Shown piece by piece: positions 17,500 through 25,731 of a stretch of DNA of 64,000 bases. Numbering within the stretch: the stretch's first letter is position 1; every line of letters begins with the position of its first letter. The translations under genes were made by a program, and so were the position numbers. The stretch lies in the NCBI GenBank assembly GCA_019247715.1, contig JAFBAO010000065.1:1-64000 (forward strand), read 5' to 3'. The notes beneath the pieces were generated by a model. That model searched no databases. It saw only the letters and a program-made list of their open reading frames with translations, and was not told where the DNA came from. Source of the stretch: Caulobacteraceae bacterium. Lineage in GTDB: Bacteria > Pseudomonadota > Alphaproteobacteria > Caulobacterales > Caulobacteraceae.

Positions 17500-20400
17500 T
17501 CAGGAACGGCGACAGCAACCGCGGGCTGCGTGCGCCGGGTCTACACGCCGTGCCAGTCGGCCTGGATGTGCCATGCGGTGGACTGAGACAGACCGGGGTC
17601 GTGGGGGGTGAAGCCGATGGTGGGGCCGGCGTTGGTGGTCCACTCGCTGACCTGGCCGGTGTCGGCGTTGCGCCACAGGATGTCGGCCCGGCCGTCGCCG
17701 TTGAAGTCGGCCACCTGCTCGATGTGCCAGTTGGAAGGCGCGGCGGCCGATCCGGGTGCGAACTGGGGGAAGCTGAAGCTCAGGCCAGGCCCGGCGCCCG
17801 TTTCCCATACGCTCAGCTGGCCGGTGTTGGTGTTGCGCCAGAGGATGTCGCCGTGGCCGTCGCCGTTGAAGTCGGCCACGTCCAGGATCTGCCAGCTGGT
17901 CGGCTGCACCCCGAGGCCGAAGGTGGAAAGCCCCCGTTGGCGTCGGTGAGCCAGACGCTGGTGTCGCCGTTGTCGTTGCGCCAGACGGGATCGGCGCGGC
18001 CGTCGCCGTTGAGGTCGGCCATGTCCTGCAGATGCCAGCTGGCCGGCGCGCTGAAACCGGCGAGCGAGAGCTGAGACCCTGGGGCCGGGCGTTGGCGGTC
18101 CAGACGCTGACCTGGCCGCTGTCGTTGCGCCAGACGATGTCGCCCTTGCCGTCGCCGTTGAAGTCGGCGACCCCCAGCAGATGCCAGCTGGTCGGCGGCG
18201 CGCCCAGGCTCTGGGCGCTGAAGCCCCCGCCGGCGTTGGCGAGCCACAGGACCGCCGAGCCGTCGTTGTTGCGCCACAGGATGTCGGAGCGCCCGTCGCC
18301 GTCCACGTCGCCGAACCCCGCGACCTGCCAGCTGGCCCCGTTGCCGGCGGCCTGAGTGCCGAACGCCGGTCCGGCGCCGGCATTGCCCAGCCACAGCAGG
18401 GCGTCGCCATTGTCGTTGCGCCACAGGACGTCCGAAGCCCCATCCGCGTTGAAATCCTGCGTATGGGGGGGCAGGTTGACCGCGCCGTTCGCGAACCGGA
18501 GCTGCTCGATGTTGGTGAGATGGTCGGCCCCGTCCGGACTGCCGGCGCGCAGGTCGGTCACGAGGAATACGCCGGGATCCTGGGCGGCGATGCTGTAGTC
18601 GGACCGGAGGCCGGAAAACACCGCGACGTCGGCGCCGTCGCCACCGTCCAGGGTGTCGTTGCCGCCCCCGCCGGTGAGGACGTTGTCGCCGGCGTTCCCG
18701 GTGAGGGTGTCGTTGAACGCCGAGCCGGTGAGGTTCTCGATGGAGATCAGGGTGTCGATCCCGTCCCCGCCGGTGTTCTGTGCGCCAGCGATGGCGAGGC
18801 TGACATTCACGCCTGCGCTGGCCGCCGCATAGGAGGCGGTGTCGACGCCGCCGCCGCCATCGAGGACGTTGTCGCCGGCGTTGCCGGCGAGGGTGTCGTT
18901 GAACGCCGAGCCGGTGAGGTTCTCGATCGAGATCAGGGTGTCGACGCCGGCGCCGCCGGTGTACACGGGGCCCGCGACCGCCAGACTCACGCCCACCGCC
19001 GAGGCAGCCGATACATAGGTCGCGGTATCGACCCCCGAACCGCCGTCGATGGTGTCATCACCGGCGCCGCCCTCGATGACGTTGGAGCCCGCATCGCCGG
19101 TGAGGGTGTCGTTGAAGGCCGAGCCGGTGAGGTTCTCGAAGTTGGTGAGGGTGTCGGTTCCGCCTCCGCCGGTGTTCTGGGGCCCGGAATTCGCGAGATT
19201 GACGTTCACGCCGGCGCCGGCCGCCGCATAGGAGACGGTGTCCACACCGCCGCCGCCGTCGAGGACGTTGTCGCCGGCGCTCCCGCCGAGGGTGTCGTTG
19301 AACGCCGAGCCCGTGAGGTTCTCGACATTGAGGAGGGTGTCGTTCCCGGCCGCGCCGGTATTCTGAGGCCCCGAAATCGCGAGGCTGACGGTCACGCCGG
19401 CGCTGGCCGCCGCATAGGAGACGGTGTCCACACCGCCGCCGCCGTCGAGGACGTTGTCGCCGGCGTTCCCGGCCAGGGTGTCGTTGAACGCCGAGCCGGT
19501 GAGGTTCTCGAAGTTGGCGAGGGTGTCGGTCCCGGCCCCGCCGGTGTTCTGGGGCCCGGAGACCGCCAGGCTGACGGTCACTCCGGCGCCGGCAGCCGCG
19601 TAGGAGACGGTGTCGACGCCGCCGCCGCCGTCGAGGACGTTGTCGCCGGCGTCGCCGGCGAGGGTGTCGTTGAATGCCGAGCCGGTGAGGTCCTCGAAGT
19701 TGGCGAGGGTGTCGGTCCCGGCCCCGCCGGTGTTCTGAGGCCCGGAGATCGCGAGGCTGACGGTCACGCCGGCGCTGGCCGCCGCATAGGAGACGGTGTC
19801 GACGCCGCCGCCACCGTCGAGGACGTTATCGCCGGCGTTGCCGGCGAGGGTGTCGTTGAACGCCGAGCCGGTGAGGTTCTCGAAGTTGGCGAGGGTGTCG
19901 GTCCCGGACCCGCCGGTGTTCTGAGGTCCGGAGACCCCCAGGCTGACGGTCACGCCGGCGCCGGCCGCCGCGTAGGAGACGGTGTCGACGCCGCCGCCGC
20001 CGTCGAGGACGTTGTCGCCGGCGTTCCCGGCGAGGGTGTCGTTGAACGCAGAGCCGGTGAGGTTCTGGAAGTTGGCGAGGGTGTCGGTCCCGGCCCCGCC
20101 GGTGTTCTGGGGCCCGGAAACCGCCAGGCTGACGGTCACTCCGGCGCCGGCCGCCGCATATGAGACGGTGTCGACACCGCCGCCGCCGTCGAGGACGTTG
20201 TCGCCGGCGTTCCCGGCGAGGGTGTCGTTGAACGCGGAGCCGGTGAGGTTCTCGATGGAGACCAGGGTGTCGACGCCCGCGCCGCCGGTGTCCTGAGCGC
20301 CCGCGACCGCCAGACCCACGGACACCGCCGAGGCAGCCGATGCGTAGGTAGCGGTATCGACTCCCGAGCCGCCGTCGAGGGTGTCGTTGCCGCCGCCGCC

Positions 20401-21648
20401 GTCGAGGACGTTGTCGGCCGCATCGCCAACGATCACGTTGTTCAGGCTGTTGCCGGCGCCAAAGACGGCCGTTCCGCTGAGCGTCAGGTCCTCGACGTTA
20501 TCCGGGAGCGTATAGTCTATCGACGAGATGACCTTGTCGTGTCCCTGGTCTGGCAGCTCGGTGACCGTGTCTCCGGCGTTGTCGACGTAGTAGGTGTCGT
20601 TGCCCCTGCCGCCAGCAAAGCTGTCCGCGCCCGTCGTGCCAGTGAACGTCTCGTCGCGGACCGTGAGGTCGATCAGGTGCAGATTTCCGGCGGAATCCAG
20701 CGCGCTGACGTACCGGTCCAGGGATGAGGCAAGTATATTATTTCCGAAGGCTTGGTAATGGGCCGAGTCTGTTCCAGGTATATAAAAACTATCTACCATT
20801 GTCCATGAAGGCGTCGCGTATTCTTGAACAGTACCATCGTACAGATAAACGAAGGCGTGCTCGCCGGCGCTGTCGAATCCGATGCCATTTACCTGACTCC
20901 CGACATCCAATACTCTAGAGAAATGTATTGATGTATCATATATATTTATGTATTGTTGGTATATGTACTGTACGACCTCCCCCGCGGCTAAGCTAATAGC
21001 GTCGACTCCCAGGTTAAATCCAGTGCGGGACGACTGATAGTCATCTCCCGAAGCCACCACGGCGCCCGCGGCGATGCTGTAAATATCTAGTGGGCCATTA
21101 CTACTTCCAGATTCAGCGATAAGAATATCGTCGCCGTCTCGAGCCATAGTTCCGTAAAAACCTCGTCCAGACATCGACGAAAATTCGCCAGTCTGTGTAT
21201 TGAATATCGTGGGGATCTGCGGGTTTTGAACGCCGCCCGCTGTAATTACAGCGTGCGACTGGTCGATTATCTGTACATCAGAAAAACCAACTCCGGCGGT
21301 TTCGGAGAATGTCTGTACCTGTCCGTTCGCGGTGCTCACCTCATAGAGGCTGGCGGTTCCGGATGGCGGGTTGGGGTTGACGATCAGCAGAAAGGAGCCG
21401 TCGTCGGAGAGGCTCATCGCCCCGAGTGCGGCGCCCACGTGCCAGGTTGCGATCTTCTGGTGGGTTGCAACGTTGAAGACATCGACATCGCCAGCCGTCG
21501 TTGCGGCGTAGAGCAGCGATTGATCGTGGCTGAAGAGGACGTCGGCGACGCCGCTGTCGAGGTCGTAGACGCTGTAGGCGTCGCCGGTCGATGGTATTGT
21601 CGTCACCTGGATGCCCCCCGTCGCCCGAGTCGCGGCGGTAACCTCCAC
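17500..21648 (-). CDS. Giant RTX-like protein with propeller, RTX and FG-GAP repeats
   Basis: Starts at GTG 21648; an in-frame stop lies just upstream, and there is no signal peptide, as expected for type I secretion. Residues 1-330 are a YVTN/WD-like beta-propeller. Residues 335-1010 hold calcium-binding nonapeptides (GGxGxDxx) in a 62-residue unit with nine NLTGSAFNDTL copies. From about 1015 there are FG-GAP/VCBS units of the form DFNGDGxxDILWRN. Near 18080-18095 and again near 17929-17936 one-base shifts interrupt the FG-GAP region; following the repeats across them leads to a stop at 17541 rather than 17500. The N-terminal third (20700-21200) is clearly richer in A+T than its neighbours. 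Likely a surface or released calcium-dependent adhesin or matrix protein, cargo of the adjacent exporter. Confidence 0.8.
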   Translation of the reverse strand: MEVTAATRATGGIQVTTIPSTGDAYSVYDLDSGVADVLFSHDQSLLYAATTAGDVDVFNVATHQKIATWHVGAALGAMSLSDDGSFLLIVNPNPPSGTASLYEVSTANGQVQTFSETAGVGFSDVQIIDQSHAVITAGGVQNPQIPTIFNTQTGEFSSMSGRGFYGTMARDGDDILIAESGSSNGPLDIYSIAAGAVVASGDDYQSSRTGFNLGVDAISLAAGEVVQYIYQQYINIYDTSIHFSRVLDVGSQVNGIGFDSAGEHAFVYLYDGTVQEYATPSWTMVDSFYIPGTDSAHYQAFGNNILASSLDRYVSALDSAGNLHLIDLTVRDETFTGTTGADSFAGGRGNDTYYVDNAGDTVTELPDQGHDKVISSIDYTLPDNVEDLTLSGTAVFGAGNSLNNVIVGDAADNVLDGGGGNDTLDGGSGVDTATYASAASAVSVGLAVAGAQDTGGAGVDTLVSIENLTGSAFNDTLAGNAGDNVLDGGGGVDTVSYAAAGAGVTVSLAVSGPQNTGGAGTDTLANFQNLTGSAFNDTLAGNAGDNVLDGGGGVDTVSYAAAGAGVTVSLGVSGPQNTGGSGTDTLANFENLTGSAFNDTLAGNAGDNVLDGGGGVDTVSYAAASAGVTVSLAISGPQNTGGAGTDTLANFEDLTGSAFNDTLAGDAGDNVLDGGGGVDTVSYAAAGAGVTVSLAVSGPQNTGGAGTDTLANFENLTGSAFNDTLAGNAGDNVLDGGGGVDTVSYAAASAGVTVSLAISGPQNTGAAGNDTLLNVENLTGSAFNDTLGGSAGDNVLDGGGGVDTVSYAAAGAGVNVNLANSGPQNTGGGGTDTLTNFENLTGSAFNDTLTGDAGSNVIEGGAGDDTIDGGSGVDTATYVSAASAVGVSLAVAGPVYTGGAGVDTLISIENLTGSAFNDTLAGNAGDNVLDGGGGVDTASYAAASAGVNVSLAIAGAQNTGGDGIDTLISIENLTGSAFNDTLTGNAGDNVLTGGGGNDTLDGGDGADVAVFSGLRSDYSIAAQDPGVFLVTDLRAGSPDGADHLTNIEQLRFANGAVNLPPHTQDFNADGASDVLWRNDNGDALLWLGNAGAGPAFGTQAAGNGASWQVAGFGDVDGDGRSDILWRNNDGSAVLWLANAGGGFSAQSLGAPPTSWHLLGVADFNGDGKGDIVWRNDSGQVSVWTANARPQGLSSRSPVSARRPAGICRTWPTSTATAAPIPSGATTTATPASGSPTPTGAFHLRPRGAADQLADPGRGRLQRRRPRRHPLAQHQHRPAERMGNGRRAWPELQLPPVRTRIGRRAFQLAHRAGGRLQRRRPGRHPVAQRRHRPGQRVDHQRRPHHRLHPPRPRSVSVHRMAHPGRLARRVDPAHAARGCCRRS
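18650..20330. repeat. Nine-copy 186-bp tandem coding repeat
   Basis: The block GTGTCGTTGAACGC recurs with ends at 18720, 18906, 19119, 19305, 19491, 19677, 19863, 20049 and 20235: seven intervals of exactly 186 bases and one of 213. The units are close to identical in DNA and encode a 62-residue RTX module. The 213-base interval carries one extra nine-residue nonapeptide. Such near-identity suggests recent expansion or gene conversion and makes the region prone to assembly collapse. Confidence 0.85.
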
Positions 21649-21832
21649 TGGCGCCGCGCCCCGTTACGACTTTAGGCCGTAGGAGAGGCTTGCCGAAGTG
21701 TCAACAAGCGTCGCCCTGCAGGTTAGGCGGACGCTCGCCGACCGGGGCCCCGCCTGGGGAAGACCGGAGGTTCATCTACTAGGCTTCGCGGCTTTGGAGG
21801 CGCGCCGGCGTCGACGTTCCGAACCCGAAGGA

Positions 21833-22906
21833 TCAGCCCGCGCGGCGCGCAAAGCGCTCGGCTTCGGCGAAGTTGGCGAGCACCAGACGCGAAAAGAGCT
21901 CGCCGGTCTCCCTGGAGAGGATGCCCGCGGCGGACTGGGCCACCTTGTATTCGAGGATGCACCCGCCTTTGAACATCGCCAGGATCTGGTAGTAGTCGAA
22001 CCGGCTGACGTCGCGTCCGACGCCCGAGACGTAGTAACGCAAGAGCTCCTGCCGGGTGGGCATGTTCCCCGCGAAGTAAAGTGCTTTGGCGGGCGCGCGG
22101 TCCGGTTCGCGTTCGTCGCGCAGGCCGTTGCACAGCCAGGCCATGTCGAGCAGGGGATCGCCGATCGTGGAGAGCTCCCAGTCGATGAGCGCGGTGAGAC
22201 GCGCCGGCGGGCCGTCCGCGAATAGCGCGTTGGGGGTCCCCACGTCGCCATGCATCACGCCCGCCTTGAAGGTGTCGGGGATGTTGGCCTTTAGCCAGGC
22301 GCGCACATACTCGTAGCCGGGCAGCTCTCGGCCTGCGTAGCCGTAGAGCTTGCCGTAACTGCCCAGCTGGGAGGACCAGCGGTCCACCTGTCGCTCGAGG
22401 AAGTTGTCGGGCTTGCCGAAGTCCTCCAGCCCCACGGCCTTGTAGTCGACGTTGGCGAGGGCCACGAGGCCGTCCACCATGGCGTAGGGGACGCCATATT
22501 CGTAGGGCGGTTTGTCGAAGGGGGGGCGGTGATGGATCCTCCCGTCGCGAAGCTCCGCAGCCCAGCCGGGCGCCCGGTCCATCACATAGAAGGGCGCTCC
22601 GATCACCGAGGCGTCCGAGCAGCTTGCGTGGCAGAAGGGATGCGGGACGGGCGTGCCGTTCAACGCCTGGAGGACGCGCGCCTCACGCAGGATGACTTTC
22701 TCGCTGTTTGGCGGCGGAACCGCTGGCGGCCGGCGCAGGATCACCTCGCCTAGCCCGCGCCTCAGCGAGAGGATCACATTGCTGGTCCCGCCGTGCAGCA
22801 TCGAGACCTCGAGCGGACCGTCTCCGAGGGAGGGGATCTGCACGTCGAGCCAGGCGCTCAGCCGTTCGACGTCGACCAGACCATTGAGCGGACCAGCTTC
22901 TCGCAT
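21833..22906 (-). CDS. APH-like phosphotransferase (ACAD10/LvaA-type kinase)
   Basis: A 357-residue kinase-fold protein of the aminoglycoside-phosphotransferase superfamily. It has the nucleotide-binding GGTSNVILSLRR, the catalytic loop VMHGDVGTPNALF (HxDxxxxN) and metal-binding LIDWE. In CoA-catabolic gene sets these proteins resemble the kinase domain of ACAD10/11 and Pseudomonas LvaA, which phosphorylate hydroxyacyl-CoA so that the hydroxyl can be removed. It is last in a minus-strand operon after a TetR regulator and an SDR, with 45 bases between it and the SDR. Antibiotic modification is less likely in this setting. The substrate is inferred only. Confidence 0.8.
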   Translation of the reverse strand: MREAGPLNGLVDVERLSAWLDVQIPSLGDGPLEVSMLHGGTSNVILSLRRGLGEVILRRPPAVPPPNSEKVILREARVLQALNGTPVPHPFCHASCSDASVIGAPFYVMDRAPGWAAELRDGRIHHRPPFDKPPYEYGVPYAMVDGLVALANVDYKAVGLEDFGKPDNFLERQVDRWSSQLGSYGKLYGYAGRELPGYEYVRAWLKANIPDTFKAGVMHGDVGTPNALFADGPPARLTALIDWELSTIGDPLLDMAWLCNGLRDEREPDRAPAKALYFAGNMPTRQELLRYYVSGVGRDVSRFDYYQILAMFKGGCILEYKVAQSAAGILSRETGELFSRLVLANFAEAERFARRAG

Positions 22907-22951
22907 GGGATTCTTTCCAAACGGGCTCGACGCGTTCGAGGCGCCGCCCCC

Positions 22952-23800
22952 TCAGGCGTCTCGCCTCAGGGCGGTTTCCAGCACGGCGAAGTTCTCCACG
23001 TGCTCCGGGTCCGCGCCCGTGCCGAACGATCCGAGTATCTCCGTGAAATGCTCCTCGAGAATGGGCCTCCATTCCGGATGGGTCATGACGTAGTAGCGGC
23101 CCTCCAGAACCGAGCGCGCCACGAGCTCACCTACCTTGTCGGGGTCGATCCCGCTCTGAAGGGCCGCAGCCATGGCTTCGTTCCCGCCCTTGCCCCCGCC
23201 CAGGACCTGCGCAGAGTTGGCGACGAACTCGGTGCGCACCATGGCGGGGCAAAGGACCGAGAGGCCTACCTTGGTGTCTCGCAGCTCTTCGCGCAGATCG
23301 CCGCTGAAACCGACGACCCCATGCTTGGAGGCGACGTAGGGAGACCCGCCTTTGGGGACCATGCCGGCCAGCGAGGCGGTGTTGACGATGTGGGCCTCCT
23401 CGTCGCGCGCCAGCATGCGCGGCAGAACGAACCGGCAGCCGTAGAACGTCCCGAAAAGATTGACCTCGATGATGCGCCGCCAGACGGAGATGTCGAAGTC
23501 GGCCACCTTTCCGCTGGTCCCGATTCCTGCGTTGTTGCAGAGAACGTCGATCGGCCCGACCTTCTCTTCCGTCGTTGCGACACATGCCTCCCAGGCGTCC
23601 GCAGAGGTCACGTCGAGGACCGTCGTCTCCGCTCGAACCCCGGTTCGCGTCAGCTCCTGGGCCCGGGCCGACAGTCTTCCTTGGTGGAGATCGGCCAGCA
23701 CGACGTGGGACCCAAGCGCGCCGAACGCGCGGGCCATGCCCATCCCGATCCCGCCCGCGCCGCCGGTGATGAGGACGACCTTGTCTTTCAGGGATCGCAT
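22952..23800 (-). CDS. Short-chain dehydrogenase/reductase
   Basis: A 282-residue classical SDR. It has TGGAGGIGMGMA near residues 14-25, CNNAGIG near 90, and the catalytic YVASK in the segment SPYVASKHGVVGF. The C-terminal portion after CPAMVRTEF is longer than usual, as in SDRs acting on large hydrophobic alcohols. It sits between the TetR regulator (38 bases upstream) and the APH-like kinase, all on one strand, so the three are probably one operon that oxidises and phosphorylates hydroxylated acyl groups. Confidence 0.85.
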   Translation of the reverse strand: MRSLKDKVVLITGGAGGIGMGMARAFGALGSHVVLADLHQGRLSARAQELTRTGVRAETTVLDVTSADAWEACVATTEEKVGPIDVLCNNAGIGTSGKVADFDISVWRRIIEVNLFGTFYGCRFVLPRMLARDEEAHIVNTASLAGMVPKGGSPYVASKHGVVGFSGDLREELRDTKVGLSVLCPAMVRTEFVANSAQVLGGGKGGNEAMAAALQSGIDPDKVGELVARSVLEGRYYVMTHPEWRPILEEHFTEILGSFGTGADPEHVENFAVLETALRRDA

Positions 23801-23838
23801 TCCGTCTTCCTCCTCATTCCGCTTTTTGGTTCGAGCTG

Positions 23839-24474
23839 TCAGCTCTCATCGAGATAGCGGTAGCCGGCGAGAGCGTGGTCAATCGCATCGCCGACCGCAA
23901 TTTCGACCGGCGTCGACGCGCCCGTGGCCAGCCAATGCCATAAGGCGATCGTCGTCGAATTGATGAGGGCGCTCACAATGAGATGGGGGCGCATGTCACT
24001 CACGGGGTCGAGTCCGAGCCGGGCGCCGAGGAGCGGCACGAGCGTCATTCTGTAGGTTCGCAGCTGCTCGCTCGCCGCCGCCATGGTCTGGCGCGATTGT
24101 TCGAAGAGCTGGAGCCGTAAACGGATCAGCTCGGAGTCTGCGGCGGTCTCCGCGGCCAAGGCGATCAGCCGGCGTCGAAGCGCGGCAAGCACTGGCCCGG
24201 ACCCTTCCTCCAGGGTCTCCGCCAGGGCCCTCTCGAAGCGGTGTTGCTCGCCGAGCAACACATTCTCCTTGCTCTTGAAGTAACGAAAGAAGGTCCGACG
24301 CGAGATGCCGCTGGCCTCGGCGATCTGATCGATCGTGACCTGGCCGAAGCCGTGGCGCGCGAACAGCTCGAGAGCGGCGCGCTCGATGTCCGCCGTCTTC
24401 CGGTCCCTCGCCCTTCGACGTCGTCCCCGATCCAGGGCTGGGGGAGGGGGAGGGTGCGAGATGACGTCGTTCAT
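23839..24474 (-). CDS. TetR-family transcriptional regulator
   Basis: A 211-residue regulator with an N-terminal helix-turn-helix (ALELFARHGFGQVTIDQIAE, then ASGISRRTFFRYFKSKENVL at about residues 30-75) and a helical ligand domain. Start 24474 is chosen because GGAG lies 5 bases before it; ATGs at 24498 and 24531 lack a ribosome site. It leads the SDR-kinase operon and diverges from the alpha/beta hydrolase. The paired palindromes at 24531-24561 between the two starts are its probable operators, giving autorepression and control of the hydrolase. Confidence 0.85.
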   Translation of the reverse strand: MNDVISHPPPPPALDRGRRRRARDRKTADIERAALELFARHGFGQVTIDQIAEASGISRRTFFRYFKSKENVLLGEQHRFERALAETLEEGSGPVLAALRRRLIALAAETAADSELIRLRLQLFEQSRQTMAAASEQLRTYRMTLVPLLGARLGLDPVSDMRPHLIVSALINSTTIALWHWLATGASTPVEIAVGDAIDHALAGYRYLDES

Positions 24475-24530
24475 TCCGGCTCCAGCCAAAGGCGTCATGG
24501 GCGGGGCCGCGGATACGTGTCCCACCATCA

Positions 24531-24561
24531 TGGCACTTGCGCCATTTTGGCATGAGTGCCA
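24531..24561. promoter_or_regulatory. Two tandem 14-bp palindromes, likely TetR operators
   Basis: TGGCACTTGCGCCA (24531-24544) and TGGCATGAGTGCCA (24548-24561) stand side by side, separated by TTT. Each is an inverted repeat (TGGC/GCCA and TGGCA/TGCCA), and their outer ends TGGCACT and AGTGCCA also mirror each other. They lie between the divergent TetR gene (23839-24474) and hydrolase gene (24595), the usual place for a TetR operator. Confidence 0.6.
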
Positions 24562-24594
24562 TGAATTCCGAAGCAGCGAAAGGACGACGAGCCG

Positions 24595-25629
24595 ATGAAC
24601 CCAGCTTTGTCCCGTAACGCTCCGGCTTATCCGCCGCTCGAGGTTGGGCCACGCACGATCCCGGTGCCGCGTCACGTGAGCCCGGAAGCCCAGCATTTCA
24701 TCGGCTCGCCTCGGCCAGTTGTCCTGAGGGGCGCCGACTACCCGGCCCTCGAGGACAAGGAGGGATGGCGCGGGCACATCGCGATGGTGAACGCCGGCCT
24801 GAAGGCGATGGAGGATATGATCCTGCCGCTGTGTGAGGTGACGATCAGCTGGACCGACATGGGCGGCGTGCGTGTCGCCGAGGTCACCCCGGCGACGATC
24901 GCCGATCGCCACAAGGACCGCGCGCTGATGAACATCCACGGCGGCGCCTACGTCTACGGCGAGGGATCGGTCATGGAGGCGGCGATCGCCGCCCACCTGG
25001 GCCAGATCAAGGTCTACGCCGTGGACTATCGCGTGCCGCCCGACCACTGCTTTCCCGCCAACCTCGAGGACACCACCGGCGCCTATCGGGCCCTGCTCGA
25101 ACGCCACGCCCCGGCCGACCTGGCGATCTTCGGCACCTCGGCTGGAGGCACTTACACGGCGACGACGGTGCTCAAGCTTCGCGACCTCGGCCTGCCGCTG
25201 CCGGCGGCCGCCGGAATCCTGACCCCCGCTTCGGACATCTCCGGCAGGGAGAACGGCGGCGACACGACCTTCACCAATGACGGCGTCGATTCTGCGCTCT
25301 CCGGCTCCAAGCCCGACGCCACCACCGGGCCGAACCTCCTGTTCATGGACGGCCACGATCCTTATGACCCGCTGATCTCGCCTCTCTATGCGGACTACAC
25401 GCGCGGTTTCTGTCCCGCCTACTTCCTGGCGGGCACCCGCGACTTCCTGCTGTCGGCGACCGTGCTTCTGCACCGCGCCGTGCACCGCGCGGGGCACAAG
25501 GCGGAACTCCACGTGTTCGAGGGGATGTCGCACGGCTTCAACATCATGATCCAGTTGCCGGAGGCGCGTGAGGCGACGCTCGACATGATCCGCTTCTTCG
25601 ACGGTTGCATGGACGAGGCCGGCCGCTAG
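24595..25629 (+). CDS. Alpha/beta hydrolase fold-3 (HSL-type) esterase
   Basis: A 344-residue serine hydrolase of the hormone-sensitive-lipase family. It has the oxyanion motif NIHGGAYVYGEG (about residue 113), the nucleophile motif GTSAGG (about residue 182), and a terminal HGFNI holding the catalytic histidine. It hydrolyses short or medium carboxyl esters in the cytoplasm. ATG 24595 follows AAAGGACGACGAGCCG. It diverges from the TetR regulator across the paired palindromes, so its expression is probably inducer-dependent. The substrate is unknown. Confidence 0.85.
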   Translation: MNPALSRNAPAYPPLEVGPRTIPVPRHVSPEAQHFIGSPRPVVLRGADYPALEDKEGWRGHIAMVNAGLKAMEDMILPLCEVTISWTDMGGVRVAEVTPATIADRHKDRALMNIHGGAYVYGEGSVMEAAIAAHLGQIKVYAVDYRVPPDHCFPANLEDTTGAYRALLERHAPADLAIFGTSAGGTYTATTVLKLRDLGLPLPAAAGILTPASDISGRENGGDTTFTNDGVDSALSGSKPDATTGPNLLFMDGHDPYDPLISPLYADYTRGFCPAYFLAGTRDFLLSATVLLHRAVHRAGHKAELHVFEGMSHGFNIMIQLPEAREATLDMIRFFDGCMDEAGR

Positions 25630-25679
25630 GCCGCGCCGGAACGGGGTTCCTGTAAGCGGCGTCATCACCTTTGGCATGC

Positions 25680-25704
25680 GCCCTGGCGCGCGCAACGCCA
25701 GGGC
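25680..25704. terminator. Perfect 9-bp hairpin between convergent genes
   Basis: GCCCTGGCG and CGCCAGGGC form a perfect 9-bp stem with a 7-base loop, 51 bases after the hydrolase stop and 28 bases before the end of the convergent TonB receptor gene. Its symmetry and position suit a bidirectional terminator; no U-tract is present. Confidence 0.55.
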
Positions 25705-25731
25705 CGTTGGACTTGGACGAACGATGCTTCC

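Noticed and set aside
18181..20163. A 660-codon plus-strand open frame across the RTX gene
   Set aside because: It is the antisense of the repeat region of the RTX gene and mirrors its periodicity; no homology or ribosome site.
18650..20330. Regular 186-bp spacing as a CRISPR-like array
   Set aside because: Repeats are 186 bp, contiguous and in frame within a protein; there are no short repeats with unique spacers.
23839..25695. Extending the TetR gene upstream to 25695
   Set aside because: The extension is antisense to the esterase and has no homology; the regulator's helix-turn-helix begins about 30 residues after 24474.
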